Assembly (NCBI GenBank): GCA_964016985.1
Contig: OZ024827.1
Coordinates: 57,393,507-57,457,506, forward strand
Direction: 5' to 3'
DNA length: 64,000 nt
Origin: Anodontia alba
Taxonomy: Eukaryota > Mollusca > Bivalvia > Lucinida > Lucinidae
The translations under genes and the position numbers were made by a program. The notes under the pieces were generated by a model. It was given only the letters and a program-made list of their open reading frames with translations, was not told the origin of the DNA and made no database searches. Below, piece after piece: positions 20,061 to 33,362 of this stretch (within the stretch, counting starts at the first letter, position 1; each line of letters opens with the position of its first letter).

Positions 20061-21452
20061 CAGTTATTTGGCCAGTTCCAGGCTTTAGCTCAAATACACG
20101 ACAGCGGTCAAATTTAAAAAAAAAGAAAAGAAAAATTGGTATGGTTCTGTTGTTTATTTATTCTTCTTTATATATCAGAAAACAAATATGGGAAATTTAA
20201 CATTATTGATCGACACGATCCGATTTCCCCTAGAAACCCTACGCTTAACATAAATTTTGTAAATGTATAAATAACATTCGCCTAGATATCCTTTAAGTAG
20301 ACTGTCAATTAAAACATTTTTTGTTGAACTATTGGGTGGAACATACTTTTCAACCTCTGCTTAGATGCTCCCTGCAAGGATTTTAAACAAACTGCTTGTT
20401 TTAAACCATTAATCGATCGCCAATTTGTGCATCCGATTTAATCAGTTCCAGGTTAGGTGTTAACACACTTTGTGTTTAAAGGTGTGTAAATATCGATGCA
20501 GTATATGTAAAAGAATCTGACACGTGGCAGACGATTGAAGCAAATCATGAGATAACCTACTTTATGCAATATGCGAACAACAAAGACACACATATACTTT
20601 GTGCTTCTGCAAAGTCTGATCAGCACCGTTGTTGTTCGCTGTCTAGATAGTGTACTACCTATCAAAACTTTCAAGACTAGCTAATCCGGCGCTGTGGCTG
20701 AGTTAGCCAGTCTATGGCTGAGTAGGCCAGTCTGTCTTATTTGGCTGAAAACCTCAAAGACAGTTTTCCTCGTGTCGTCGCTTATATTATTTGCATTTTG
20801 ACGGAGTACGTGGAGACTTTTAGGGGCATCACGCGGCGCTAAACAACAGCTACAATTGGATTAATTAACAATGGAAACACATAATTTCACTGCAAGCATT
20901 GTATTTTCGGGCTTCAGAAGGGGGCGCATACTCCTTGCAGCTTCTTAAACCTCACTGAAACATTTGACAATGGAAAGATTATTAAATCAAGAAAATAGGA
21001 GCTAAATCTTGCAGTACGGAGGGTGTACATGCCGAAAAATCGCTACGCCCTGAATTATGCGATTTTGGCTTAAAGGGCCGGTTTTAAGGTCTTTGTGAAC
21101 CTGTCTCTTTGTGACGAATGTCTTTATATTGAATTAATTTTCTCCGTAACACATAATACAAGTTAATAAAGTAATATATAGAGGCTGTTGCATTATCCGA
21201 CGGATTTGTTTACAGATCCCTCATTCATTATTCGGAACTAGCAAAATTATTCGGAACTAGCCAAGTCAGTGGTGTACTCAGTCATCGCAACGTCAGATAA
21301 CCAAAGGCGAATGACAAATTCTTTAGTTAGGTATTTCAAGAGAGGATAGTACTCTGTATTAGCCAAAGAATCAAGTTTTGTTCAGCCAGTTATTTGGAAA
21401 TCGTTATGGAGCATACCATAACTAGCCACACCCGGAACTAGCCAAATAACTG
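20061..21452. mobile_element. 1.39 kb TA-flanked inverted-repeat DNA element (pogo/Tc1-type MITE)
   Basis: The left end CAGTTATTTGGCCAGTTCC and the inverse of the right end, CAGTTATTTGGCTAGTTCC, match at 18 of 19 bases, and TA lies directly outside each end (20059-20060 and 21453-21454). Internal copies of TTCGGAACTAGCCAA occur near the right end (21231-21260) and AGCCAGTC-like words near 20700. No transposase frame is seen, so it is non-autonomous. TIRs beginning CAGT with TA duplication fit pogo/Tigger-type mobilisation (inference). Confidence 0.8.
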
Positions 21453-22904
21453 TATTTTTTTTTTTTTTTTTAAAAAGGCTATGTAGATTTGCATAAAAAG
21501 CCAAAGACTATTTGCAGGGAAAAAATAAGAAAATATTTCAAGCCTTTATAATAGGGTTCGTCACAGCACAGTTACGGATATAAGACAGTTCACAGATGGA
21601 CCAATAATGTTGTTTCCAAATGCAAATGTGTAGATCATATAGAAAAATGACCATAAAAGGTTATTGTCTATATAATCTATACATTGTTTTGTTTAGATAC
21701 AACACGGTTATTTTACCAAACGTGGTTTTAATTTACACAAACGGACAGAAAAGAAACAAGATTATTGAAACTGACCGAAATGAACTATATCTGAAGATGT
21801 CACTAGAATATCACTATTGTACCTCCTGTTGTTGCTTTTGAAACTACTGAGATGTTCAAATGCTTTAAGAAGGTGTCTCAAATTGCAAGTTCGCCATCTG
21901 TGTAGTTTTTCACCTTATACACTTTCGGGGAAAGAGGTTTCACTTCTTATATAATGTACGTTTTCGCTACAATATGATAAAAGTAGTTTAAAAATGTACT
22001 TCGATGAGTACTTTCAAATGTTTAATATATATACTATATACATTAGAAAAGCATATTATAATATATCTAAAAATAAATTTGCAGACGAAACGGCCCTAGA
22101 CCAAAATTGTCCCTACTAAAATTGCCCTAGGCCAAATAGGCCCCAAGTACTGTTACCAAAACAACCACATAAGTATGAAAAGTTTATGGTAAAACAAAAC
22201 AAAATTTACTGAATTGCACTATTTTACCAATATGATTGTGTATTATGGTATATTGCCATGCTTAATCATTTTAAAGACATGTTCATTCATAAACTTTATT
22301 TTAGCATATGAAGAAAAATTACCTGGGAATTTAATATCTATAGTTTGCATACCACCTGTTATAGCACTTAATTATCCGCAATAATCTGTATGGAAATTTG
22401 AGCTTAATTATCTCACTTCTACTGACACTGAAAGGCCTCAACATTCCAGTCAAAACAGAAATTAGTGGAACTAAAAGATGTATCACAGTTTGAGCATGGT
22501 ATTTGGAGAAATGTTATAAGGTGGGAATTGCAGATGATCAGGACATGTTTTGTTTATTAATTTACGGTAATTACAGTAGGCTTTGTGATTAGCTATTGCA
22601 TTTGTAATTAGCTATTGTTAAAGTTGACTTGGTGGAACAGCAACAGTTCAGACGTTGATCAGTGTGCTTCTAAAATGCTCTGAGTCTACAATGTTGGGCA
22701 CTGAATAAAAAGAAACAAAAGCAGTCTGGTCTGATATGGGTCTAAGTGTTTGCTTAGGCCTGTTTTCTCCGTGAAATATGCACGGTAATAACTGCTGCAC
22801 TCTTCATATGACTTAGAGTTATACTTAAATAAATAGCACAAAAACAAACAGTCTAATCTGGCTTAGATCTACATCTAGGTTTAAGTTTTTATTAGAATAG
22901 TTTT

Positions 22905-22905
<1 letters not shown>

Positions 22906-22938
<33 letters not shown>
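22906..22938. repeat. A33 homopolymer
   Basis: Uninterrupted A run within the diverged-repeat region. Confidence 0.95.
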
Positions 22939-22941
<3 letters not shown>

Positions 22942-23918
22942 CTTGGTTTATGTAAGCACTGCTCCTGATCTGACCTGAGTCGACAATAGTATATAAAGTA
23001 TGCGAAGAAAACGGTGTGGTCTGATCTGGGTACATACTCTTTACTCAGGCCTATTTCTACGATTATTTCCGGTAATTAGTGTTTAAATCTGATCTGGGCC
23101 CGACAGTGTTATCACAGTTTAAGAAGAATAAAAAAATTATGTTTTTATCTTGATCAGCGCAATTTGTTCAGATCTGTTTGTCCGATCAATAGCGGTAATT
23201 ACGGTATATATTTACACCACCCCGTTTCGCTCGGCACGCTTTATTTATAAACACTCAATGCCGAAAAATGCTCGTCGAGCCAAAAAGGTGCAAAACCTTC
23301 CGGTTGGCGAAATCTCCAGCACGAAAAAGATGCGAAAACAACGAAGTAGTGAAACATCTTCCGGAAAGGTGCGAAACCTCTAGCCGCGAAACTGTAAGGT
23401 AGACGCGAAACTGTAAGTTAGTAGAAGGTCTGAAAACCGTCCAAATCTCTCGGTTAACTTCCCCTATCAGAGGTGTGCATTTGTAGCTCATCAGTAATTG
23501 CTGATTGGAAAGTCTTTCGAAAAGCTTAAACTTGCGTGCTGAATATTACCAAAGCTAATTTTGATAGCTAATACTTAATGGATAGTAACTTGCGTTTGGG
23601 TTTATTTCAGCAAATTTCGGCTAACATACACACCGCAGTGATATCAGAGAATATTGAAATATCCCTTCCAATTTTGGACTGGTTTACGTTTATTTCCTCA
23701 AGCCAAGAATGAACGTTATTAGTAAATTATGTGAAGTAGTTCGCACTGGAGCGAAATGCTCTTTTTCAAAGTGAATCCTGTGAAAAGGTCCTGAGGGACC
23801 TTTCCAATAAAGGCTGCCCTTAAAACAATCGAACATATGGCACAACGAAAATTGGAGTCGTTTTCACTGAGACTCTTCATATGGCAGCAAATGGTTTTCA
23901 TAGCTGCAAAAGCTAGCT

Positions 23919-24000
23919 CCCCGCCCCGCCTCCCTGACCCCCCCACCCCCCACCCCCCCACCCCCCCCCACACACACACACTCCACAAACACACACAGCA
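23919..24000. repeat. C-rich / CA low-complexity tract
   Basis: CCCCACCCCCC blocks passing into CACACACA. Confidence 0.95.
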
Positions 24001-24552
24001 CTGGTTTAAGTGGAACTCGATTTTTTAATATATCAGAATGGGTTCAGTGATCCCGTGGAAAATGAAAATAAAAACGGCACTATGATGAAGTACGGGGAGA
24101 GAGTTTACGGCCGCCACACAGCAGTTAACACCAGCTGCTGTAAAGGCAAAGAAAATATATGAAGGCTACCCTTGGCAACACATGACGCAAATTCTAGGTT
24201 TCATCGACACTTTCATATAGCAGAAATATAGTTTGCGGTGTTTCATACACATCTGTGTTACTGACCGTTCCAAAGTGGTATTTCCGATGTAGTGTCTTCT
24301 CGCTTTGAGTGTTCGATGAAGTGATAATTTTATTTTGTCGTTTTATGCCATATGTCATTCAACCCTTATCCGGTGGCATGAAGGGCTGTATTTCGTGATT
24401 GTTACCTTTCCTTGGTATCTGCATGTTTGCTTTTTATGATTTTGTCAAAAAAGGAAACTAGTGGGTATACAGACCATTGCAATCAAAGGTAGAACCAAAT
24501 TTATCTGAACTATACAGATGTTGGACATGAAAAAGCAAAAACCGATTACAGT

Positions 24553-24561
24553 GAAAAGCCC
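24553..24561. repeat. 9-bp target-site duplication, left copy
   Basis: GAAAAGCCC immediately before ACGAGCGTAAAG; identical to the right copy at 45563-45571. Confidence 0.75.
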
Positions 24562-24599
24562 ACGAGCGTAAAGTTAGCATCTGGTTCACGGTTCATTAT

Positions 24600-27500
24600 T
24601 CATGGTTCAGGATTCAGCGTCTGGTTCAGTATTCAGGGTATTATTCAAAATACGACCTGCAGCGTCTGGTTCAGGATTCAGCATATTATTCAAAAATGTC
24701 AAGGATATTATTCAGCGTCTGGTTCACGATTCAGGATATTATTCAAAATACGACCTGCAGCGTCTGGTTCAGGATTCAGCGTATTATTAAAAAATGTCCA
24801 GGGTTTTATTCAACGTCTGGTTCAGTATTCAGGGTATTATTCAAAATACGACCTGCAGCGTCTGGTTCAGGATTCAGCGTATTATTAAAAAATGTCCAGG
24901 GTATTATTCAGCGTCTGGTTCAGTATTCAGAGTATTATTCAAACTACGACATGCAGCGTCTGATTCAGGATTCAGCGTATTATTAAAAAAATGTCCAGTG
25001 TATTATTCAGCGTCTGGTTTAGTATTTAGGGTATTATTCCAAATACGACCTGCAGCTACTGGTTTAGGATTCAGCGTATTATTAAAAAATGTCCAGGGTA
25101 TTATTCAACGTCTGGTTCAGTATTCAGGGTATTATTCAAAGCGTCTGGTTCAGGATTCAGCGTATTATTAAAAAATGTCCAGGATATTATTCAGCGTCTG
25201 GTTCAGTATTCAGGGTATTATTCAAAATACGACCTGCAGTGTCTGATTCAGGATTCAGCGTATTATTAAAAAATGTCCAGGGTATTATTCAGCGTCTGGT
25301 TCAGTATTCAGGGAATTATTCCAAATACGACCTATAGCTTCTGGTTCAGGATTCAGCGTATTATTAAAAAATGTCCAGGGTATTATTCAGCGTCTGGTTC
25401 AGTATTCAGCGTATTATTCAAAATACGACGTGCAGCGTCTGGTTCAGGATTCAGCGTATTATTAAAAAATGTCCAGGGTATTATTCAGCGTCTGATTCAG
25501 TATTCAGGGTATTATTCAAAATACGACCTGCAGCTTCTGGTTCAGGATTCAATGTATTATTAAAAAATGTCCAGGGTATTATTCAGCGTTTGGTTCAGTA
25601 TTCAGGGTATTATTCAAAATACGACATGCAGCGTCTGGTTCAGGATTCAGCGTATTATTAAAAAATGTCCAGGGTATTATTCAGCGTCTGATTCAGTATT
25701 CAGGGTATTATTCAAAATACGACTGCCGCCTCTGGTTAATGATTCAGTGTATTATTAAAAAATGTCCCTGGTATTATACAGCGTCTGGTTTAGTATTCAG
25801 GGTATTATTCAAAATACGACCTGCAGCTTCTGATTCAGGATTCAGCGTATTACTCAAAATGCACAGGGTATTATTAAGCGTCTGGTTCAGTATTCAGGGT
25901 ATTATTCAAAATACGATGTGCAGCTTCTGGTTCAGGATTCAGCGTATTATTACAAAATGTCCAGGGTATTATTCAGCGTCTGGTTCAGTATTCAGGGTAT
26001 TATTCAAAATACGACCTGCAGCGTCTGGTTCAGGATTCAGCGTATTACTGAAAAACGGCCAGGGTATTATTCAGCGTCTGGTTCAGTATTCAGGGTATTA
26101 TTCAAAATATGACCTGCAGCGTCTGGTTCAAGATTCAGCGTATTATTAAAAAAATGTCAAGGGTATTATACAGCGTCTGGTTCAGTATTCAGGGTATTAT
26201 TCAAAATACGACCTGCAGCGTTTGGTTCAGGATTCAGCGTATTATTAAAAATTGTCCAGGGTATTATTCAGCGTCTTCTTCACGATTCAGGGTATTATCT
26301 AAAATACGACCTGCAGCGTCTGGTTCAGGATTCAGCGTATTATTAAAAAATGTCTAGGGTATTATTCAGCGTCTTCTTCACGATTCAGGGTATTATTCAA
26401 AATACGACCTGCAGCGTCTTGTTCAGGATTCAGCGTATTATTAAAAAATGTCCAGGGTAATAATCAGCGTCTGGTTCAGTATTCAGGATGTTAATCAAAA
26501 TACGACCTGTAGCGTCTGGTTCAGGATTCAGCGTATTATTCAAACTGTCCAGGGTATTATTCAGCCTCTGGGTCAGTATTCAGGGTATTATTCAAAATAC
26601 GACCTCAGTGTCTGGTTCAGGATTCAGCGTATTATTCAAAAATGTCCAGGGTATTATTCAGCGTCTGGTTCAGTATTCAGGGTATTATTCAAAATATGAC
26701 CTGCAGCGTCTGGTTCAAGATTCAGCGTATTATTAAAAAAATGTCCAGGGTATTATTCAGCGTCTGGTTCCGTATGCAGGGTATTATTCAAAATACGATC
26801 GGCCGCGTCTGGTTCAGGATGCAGTTTATTATTAAAAAATGTCAAGGGTATTATACAGCGTCAGGTTCAGTATTCAGGGTATTATTCAAAATACGACCTG
26901 CAGCGTCTGGTTCAGGATTCAGCGTATTATTAAAAAATGTCCAGGGTATTATTCAGCGTCTGGTTCAGTATTCAGGGTATTATTCAAAATACGACCTGCA
27001 GCGTCTGGTTCAGGATTCAGCGTATTATTAAAAAATGTCCAGGGTATTATTCAGCGTCTGGTTCAGTATTCAGGGTATTATTCAAAATACGACTTGCAGC
27101 GTCTGTTTCAGGATTCAGCGTATTATTCGAAAATGTCCAGGGTATTATTCAGCGTCTGGTTCAGTATTCAGGGTATTATTTAAAATACGACCAGCAGCGT
27201 CTTGTTCAGGATTCAGCGTATTATTAGAAAATGTCTAAGGTATTATTCAGCGTCTGGTTGAGTATTCAGGGTATTATTCAAAATATGACCTGCAGCGTCT
27301 GGTTCAGGGTTCAGCGTATTATTCAAAATGTCCAGGGTATTCTTCAGCCTCTGGGTCTGTATTAAGGGTATTATTCAAAATACGACCTCAGTGTCTGGTT
27401 CAGGATTCAGCGTATTATTAAAAAATGTCCAGGGTATTATTCAGCGTCTGGTTCAGTATTCAGGGTATTATTCAAAATACGACCTGCAGCGTCTGGTTCA

Positions 27501-30411
27501 AGATTCAGCGTATTATTTAAAAAATATCCAGGGTATTTTTCAGCGTCTGGTTCAGTATTCAGGGAATTATTCCAAATACGACCTGCAGCTTCTGGTTTAG
27601 GATTCAGCGTATTATTTAAAAATGTCCAGCGTATTATTCAACGTCTGGTTCAGTATTCAGGGTATTATTCAAAATACGACCTGCAGCGTCTGGTTCAGAA
27701 TCCAGCGTATTATTCTAAAATGTCCAAGGTATTATTCAGCGTCTGCTTCAGTATTCAGAGTATTATTCAAAATACGACCTGCAGCCTCTGATTCAGGATT
27801 CGGCGTATTATTAAAAAAATGTCCAGTGTATTATTCAGCGTCTGGTTCAGTTTTCAGGGTATTATTCCAAATACGACCTGCAGCTTCTGGTTTAGGATTC
27901 AGCGTATTATTAAAAAATGTCCACCGTATTATTCAACGTCTGGTTCAGTATTCAGGGTATTATTCAAGCGTCTGGTTCAGGATTCAGCGTATTATTAAAA
28001 AATGTCCAGGGTATTATTCAGCGTCTGGTTCAGTATACAGGGTATTATTCAAAATACGACATGCAGCGTCTGATTTAGGATTCAGCGTATTATTAAAAAA
28101 ATGTCCAGGGTATTATTCAGCGTCTTGTTCAGTATTCATGCTATAATTCCAAATACGACCTGCAGCTTCTGGTTCAGGATTCAGCGTATTATTAAAAAAT
28201 GTCCAGGGTATTATTCAGCGTCTGGTTCAGTATTCAGCGTATTATTCAAAATACGACGTGCAGCGTCTGGTTCAGGATTCAGCGTATTATTCAAAAATGT
28301 CCAGGGTATTATTCAGCGTCTGATTCAGTATTCAGGGTATTATTCAAAATACGACCTGCTGCTTCTGGTTCAGGATTCAGCGTATTATTAAAAAATGTCC
28401 GGGGTATTATTCAGCGTCCGGTTCAGTATTCAGGGTATTATTCAAAATACGACCTGCAGCGTCTGGTTCAGGATTCAGCGTATTATTAAAAAATGTCCAG
28501 GGTATTATTCAGCGTCTGGTTCAGTATTCAGGGTATTATTTAAAATACGACCAGCCGCGTCTGGTTCAGGATTCAGCGTATTATTAAAAAATGTCTAAGG
28601 TATTATTCAGCGTCTGGTTGAGTATTCAGGGTATTATTTCAAATACGACCTGCAGCGTCTGGTTCAGGGTTCAGCGTATTATTCAAAATGTCCAGGGTAT
28701 TATTCAGCATCTGGGTCAGTATTCAGGGTATTATTAAAAATACGACCTCAGTGTCTGGTTCAGGATTCAGCGTATCATTAATAAATGTCCAGGGTATTAT
28801 TCAGCGTCTGGTTGAGTATTCAGGGTATTATTCAAAATACGACCTGCAGCGTCTGGTTCAGGATTCAGCGTATTATTAAAAAATGTCCTGGGTATTATTC
28901 AACCTCTGGTTCAGTATTCAGGGTATTATTCAAAATACGACCGGTCGCGTCTGGTTCAGGATTCAGCGTATTAATAAAAAATGTCAAGGGTTTTATACAG
29001 CGTCTGGTTCAGTATTCAGGGTATTATTCAAACTACGACCTGCAGCGTCTGGTTCAGGATTCAGCGTATTATTTAAAAATGTCCATGGTATTATTCAGCG
29101 TCTACGTCACGATTCAGGGTATTATTCAAAATACGACCTGCAGCGTCTGGTTCAGGAATCAGCATGTCATTAAAAAATGTCCAGGGTCTTATTCAGCGTC
29201 TACTTCACGATTCAGGATATTATTCAAAATACGACCTGCAGCGTCTTGTTCAGGATTCAGCGTATTATTAAAAAATGTCCAGGGTATTATTCAGCGTCTG
29301 GTTCAGTATTCAGGGTATTAATAAAAATACGACCTGCAGCGTCTGGTCCAGGATTCAGCGTATTATTAAAAAATGTCTAAGGTATTATTCAGCGTCTGGT
29401 TCAGTATTCAGGGTTTTATTCAAAAAACGACCTCCAGCGGCTGGTTCAGCATTCAGCGTTTTATTCAAAAAATGTCCAGGGTATTATTCAGCGTCTGGTT
29501 CAGTATTCAGGGTATTATTCAAAATACGACCAGCAGCGTCAGGTTCAGGATTCAGCGTATTATTAAAAAATGTCCAAGGTATTATTCAGCGTCTGGTTGC
29601 GTATTCAGGGTATTATTCAAAATACGACCTGCAGCGTCTGGTTCAGGGTTCAGCGTATTATTCAAAATGTCCAGGGTATTATTGAGCCTCTGGGTCAGTA
29701 TTCAGGGTATTATTCAAAATACGATCTCAGTGTCTGGTTCAGGATTCAGCGTATTATTCAAAAATGTCCAGGGTATTATTCAGCGTCTGGTTCAGTATTC
29801 AGGGTATTATTCAAAATATGACCTGCAGCGTCTGGTTCAGTATTCAGCGTATTATTAAAAAATGTCCAGGTATTATTCAGCGTCTTGTCCAGTATTAAGG
29901 GTATTATTCAAAATACAATCTGCAGCGTCTGGTTCAGAATCCAGCGTATTATTCAAAAATGCCCAGGGTATTATTCAGCGTCAGGTTTCCGATTCAAGGT
30001 ATTATTCAAAATACGATCTGCAGCATCTGGTGCAGGATTCAGCGTATTATTAAAAATGTCCAGGGTATTATGCAACGTCTGGTGCAGTATTCAGGGTATT
30101 ATTCAAAATGCGACCTGCTGCGTCTGGTTCAGGATTCAGCGTATTATTAAAAATATCCAGGATATTATTCAGCGTATGATTCAGTATTCAGTGTATTATT
30201 AGAAAATGTGCAGGGTATTATTCAGAGTCTTTTTCAGGATTCAGCGTATTTTTTAAAAATTTTCAGGGTATTTTTCAGCGTATGGTTCAGGATTCAGCTT
30301 ATTATTAAAAAATGTCCCGGGTATTATTCAGAGTCTTTTGCACAATTCAGCGTATTAGTCAAAGATGTCCAGGTATTATACAGCGTCTGGTTCAGGATTC
30401 AGCGTATTGTT
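24600..30411 (+). repeat. 98-bp satellite array, left terminal array
   Basis: About 59 copies of a 98-bp unit made of two related halves, each starting CAGCGTCTGGTTCAG; one half has AAAAAATGTCCAGG, the other CAAAATACGACCTG. Some units are shortened, for example near 25135, where the ATACGACCTG part is missing. Because 98 is not a multiple of 3 and only one frame position has a stop, chance ORFs of 96 codons recur every 98 bp; they are not genes. Confidence 0.97.
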
Positions 30412-32732
30412 GAACTAGACAAAGTGCCCAGTGGGGCACGTATACCCCCGACCAGTGCTACCGCCACTTTTTAAAGAGCACAAAGTATGTAGCTTTGACT
30501 CTGGAGATGGCAGTTGTATGCTATATGTTATAACAGTGAAAAATTCAATCACTCATAATATGAAGCCCTTGACCTCAAGGGTCAGGCACAGGTGCAGGGA
30601 TTGAGCTGAATAAAACTTTAGCCCTATAACTATCACCATATACCAGTGAAATCAATCAGTCTTTATAATATAAGCAAAAATGACATTTGTATGAAAAGTC
30701 TGTGACCTTGACTTAAAAGCCATGCCCCAGCTTGGGAATGATGCCGAGAAAACCTTTAGACCTATATATACAATCATGCTTAATATTAATGAAACCAACA
30801 AAAGGGTCTTCATAATGTAGCTATATAAATTTTAATGAAAATTTTAAGGTGACCTGCCTACTCAATGCCCTCTACATATCAGTAAAGTATCACAAAAATA
30901 TCTTAAAGAATTTTTAGAGTTATTGCCCGCACAAGATTTAAATAACCAAGGGAGAAAACTGCAGAATGGAGTCAGTTAGAGTGTCATTATTGAATGTGAT
31001 ATGCCTACTCAATGTCCTCTACATACTGGTGAAGTATCATGAAAATATCTTAACGTGTTTTAAAGTTATGGTTCGCACAAAATGTTAACAATTCTGGAGA
31101 CAAGGGGAAATAACTCATGGACCAAGTCAGTTACAGTTGTCTTTCTTGTACCTGACACCCCTACCAAATGTCCTTTACAACCTGACAGTTTCCTGAAAAT
31201 AGCTCAAAGGGTAGTTAGGAGTTATGGGGTGCACAATAATGTGTTTATGGACAGACAGATGGATGGATGGACGGATGGATTCCATGCTGATAGCTATATC
31301 TCCTAAACCTCTCAGCAGGAGGCCATACCTCGGGATGGTGATGATGCTGAGTAAAACTCTAGACCTATATCTACCAACCTGTATAATATAAATGAAATTC
31401 CTCAAAGGGTCTTGATGGTATAGCTATATATATAAACACAAAAATTTTGACTTATTTATGAAAATTCTAAGCGTGACCTTGACCCCAAGGTTATCCTCCG
31501 GGATAGGGGTCGTGCTGATAAAAACTTAAGCCCTATATCTACCATCAGGCCAAATATGAATGAAATCCATCCAAGGGTCTTCATAATATAAGGTCTTATA
31601 AACTTTAACGTAAAAACTTTGACCCTAAGACAAAAATAAAGTATGAACGAATAATGCTTCAACGGACGGACGGACAGAGGAACAGATTCCTTGCTGATAG
31701 CTATATCCGCTCAACCTTTCAGTTAGGGGATAATGAAATTTAACAAAAAGTCTTGATGATATGGCTATATAAACTTTAACGCAAAATTTTTTACTTTTAT
31801 ATGAAAATTCTAAGTTCGTGGCCTTGACCTCTGTCACACCCGGGGTGATGATCATGCTGAGTAAGACTGTAGGCCGATATCTGTCAAATATAAATGAAAT
31901 TCCTCAAGGGTCTTGATGATATAGCTACATAAACATAAACACAAAAAACTTTGACTTTTTATAAAAATTCTAAGTCTGTGACCTTGACCCCAAGGTCACC
32001 CCGGGGTGGGGATGGTGCTGATAAAAACTTTCGACCTATATCTACCATCATGCTTAATATAAATGAAATCCAGCAAAGGGTCTTCAAAATATGAGGTCTT
32101 ATAAACTTTAACGTAAAAACTTTGACCCTAAGACAAAAATAAAGTATGAACGAATAATGCTTCAACGGATGGACGGACAGACGAACAGATTCCTTGCTGA
32201 TAGCTATATCCGCTCAACCTTTCAGTTAGGGGATAATGAAATTTAAAAACAGGTCTTGATGATATGGCTATATAAACTTAAACGCAAAATGTTTTACATT
32301 TATATGAAAATTCTAAGTTCGTGACCTTGACCACGGTCACACCCGGGTTGGGGATCATGCTTAGTAAGACTCTAGGCCGATATTTACCAACAAGTCAAAT
32401 ATAAATAAAAATCCTCAAGGGTCTTGATAATATAGCTATATAAACTTAAACACAAAAAAACTTTGACTTTTTTATGAAAATTCTGAGTCCGTGACCTTGA
32501 CCCCAAGGTCACCCCGGGATGGGGATGGTGCTGATAAAAACTTAAATGAAATCCATCATGGTGCTGATAAAAACATAAATGAAATCCATCAAAGGGTCTT
32601 CAAAATATGAGGTCTTATAAACTTTAATGCAAACACTTTGACCCTGAGACGGAAAGACGAACGAACGAAAGAACGAACGAACGGAAAAGCGAAAACTATA
32701 TACCCCCACATACTTCGTATGTCGGAAGTATA
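30412..32732. mobile_element. Hairpin-ended element inserted in the satellite array
   Basis: Interrupts a satellite unit (GCGTATTGTTGAAC to the left, TAAAAATGTCCACGG to the right). Near its left end is a stem GTGCCC-AGTG-GGGCAC at 30424-30439. At its right end is TATACCCCCACATAC-TTC-GTATG..., a hairpin at about 32697-32731. The interior has diverged units of about 503 bp (near 31456, 31959 and 32463) with TGACCTTGACCCCAAGGTCA-like words and ACGAACGAACG runs. Terminal hairpins without TIRs suggest a Helitron/Helentron-like non-autonomous element (inference). No gene. Confidence 0.55.
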
Positions 32733-33362
32733 AAAATGTCCACGGTATTATTCAGCGTCTGGATCAGTATTCAGGGTAATATTCAAAATACGACCTGCTG
32801 CGTCTGCTTCAGTATTCAGCATATTATTAAAAAATGTCCAGGGTATTATTCAGCGTGTGGTTCAGGGTATTATTCAAAATACGAAGTGCAGCGTTTGGTT
32901 CAGGATTCAGCGTATTATTAAAAATGTCCAGGATTTTATTCAGTGTCTGGTTCGGTATTCAGGGTATTATTCAAAATACGTCATGCAGCGTCTGGTTCAG
33001 GATTCAGCGTGTTATTAAAAAATGTCCGGGGTATTATTCAGCGTCTGGTTCAGTATTCAGGGTATTATTCAAAATGCGACCTGCAGCGTCTGGTTCAGGA
33101 TTCAGCGTGTTATTAAAAAATGCCCAGGGTATTATTCAGCGTCTGGTTCAATATTCAGGTATTATTCAAAATACGACCTGCAGCGTCTGGTTCAGGTTTC
33201 AACGCATTAAAAAATGTCCAAAGTATTATTCAGCGTCTGGTTCAGGATTCAGCGTATTATTAAAAATTGTCCATGGTATTATTCAGAGTCTGGTTCAGTA
33301 TTCAGCATATTATTAAAAAATGCCCAGGGTATTATTCAGCGACTGGTTCAGGATTCAGCATA
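32733..33362 (+). repeat. 98-bp satellite, continuation after the insertion
   Basis: About six units of the same satellite, same orientation, more diverged than the left block. Confidence 0.95.

Larger units (their letters stand above)
21455..24545. other. Non-coding region with diverged short repeats
   Basis: No convincing gene. Between about 22640 and 23210 a diverged unit of some 150-250 bp recurs, with words TCTGATCTGGGT, CTTAGGCCTGTTT and CGGTAAT. At 23230-23430 GCGAAAC-type words cluster. An A33 run occurs at 22906-22938. Confidence 0.5.

Noticed and set aside
24600..30411. Array with regular units that could suggest a CRISPR
   Set aside because: No repeat-spacer alternation: the whole unit is conserved, and the genome is eukaryotic.
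31456..32165. Two near-identical 68-codon minus-strand ORFs
   Set aside because: They are 503 bp apart because the unit is tandemly repeated inside the hairpin-ended element.
24602..33316. Dozens of overlapping 60-180 codon ORFs such as MSRVLFSVWFSIQGIIQ
   Set aside because: They repeat every 98 bp through the satellite and shift frame because 98 is not divisible by 3. The inverted array gives the same peptides on the other strand. No coding gene is implied.
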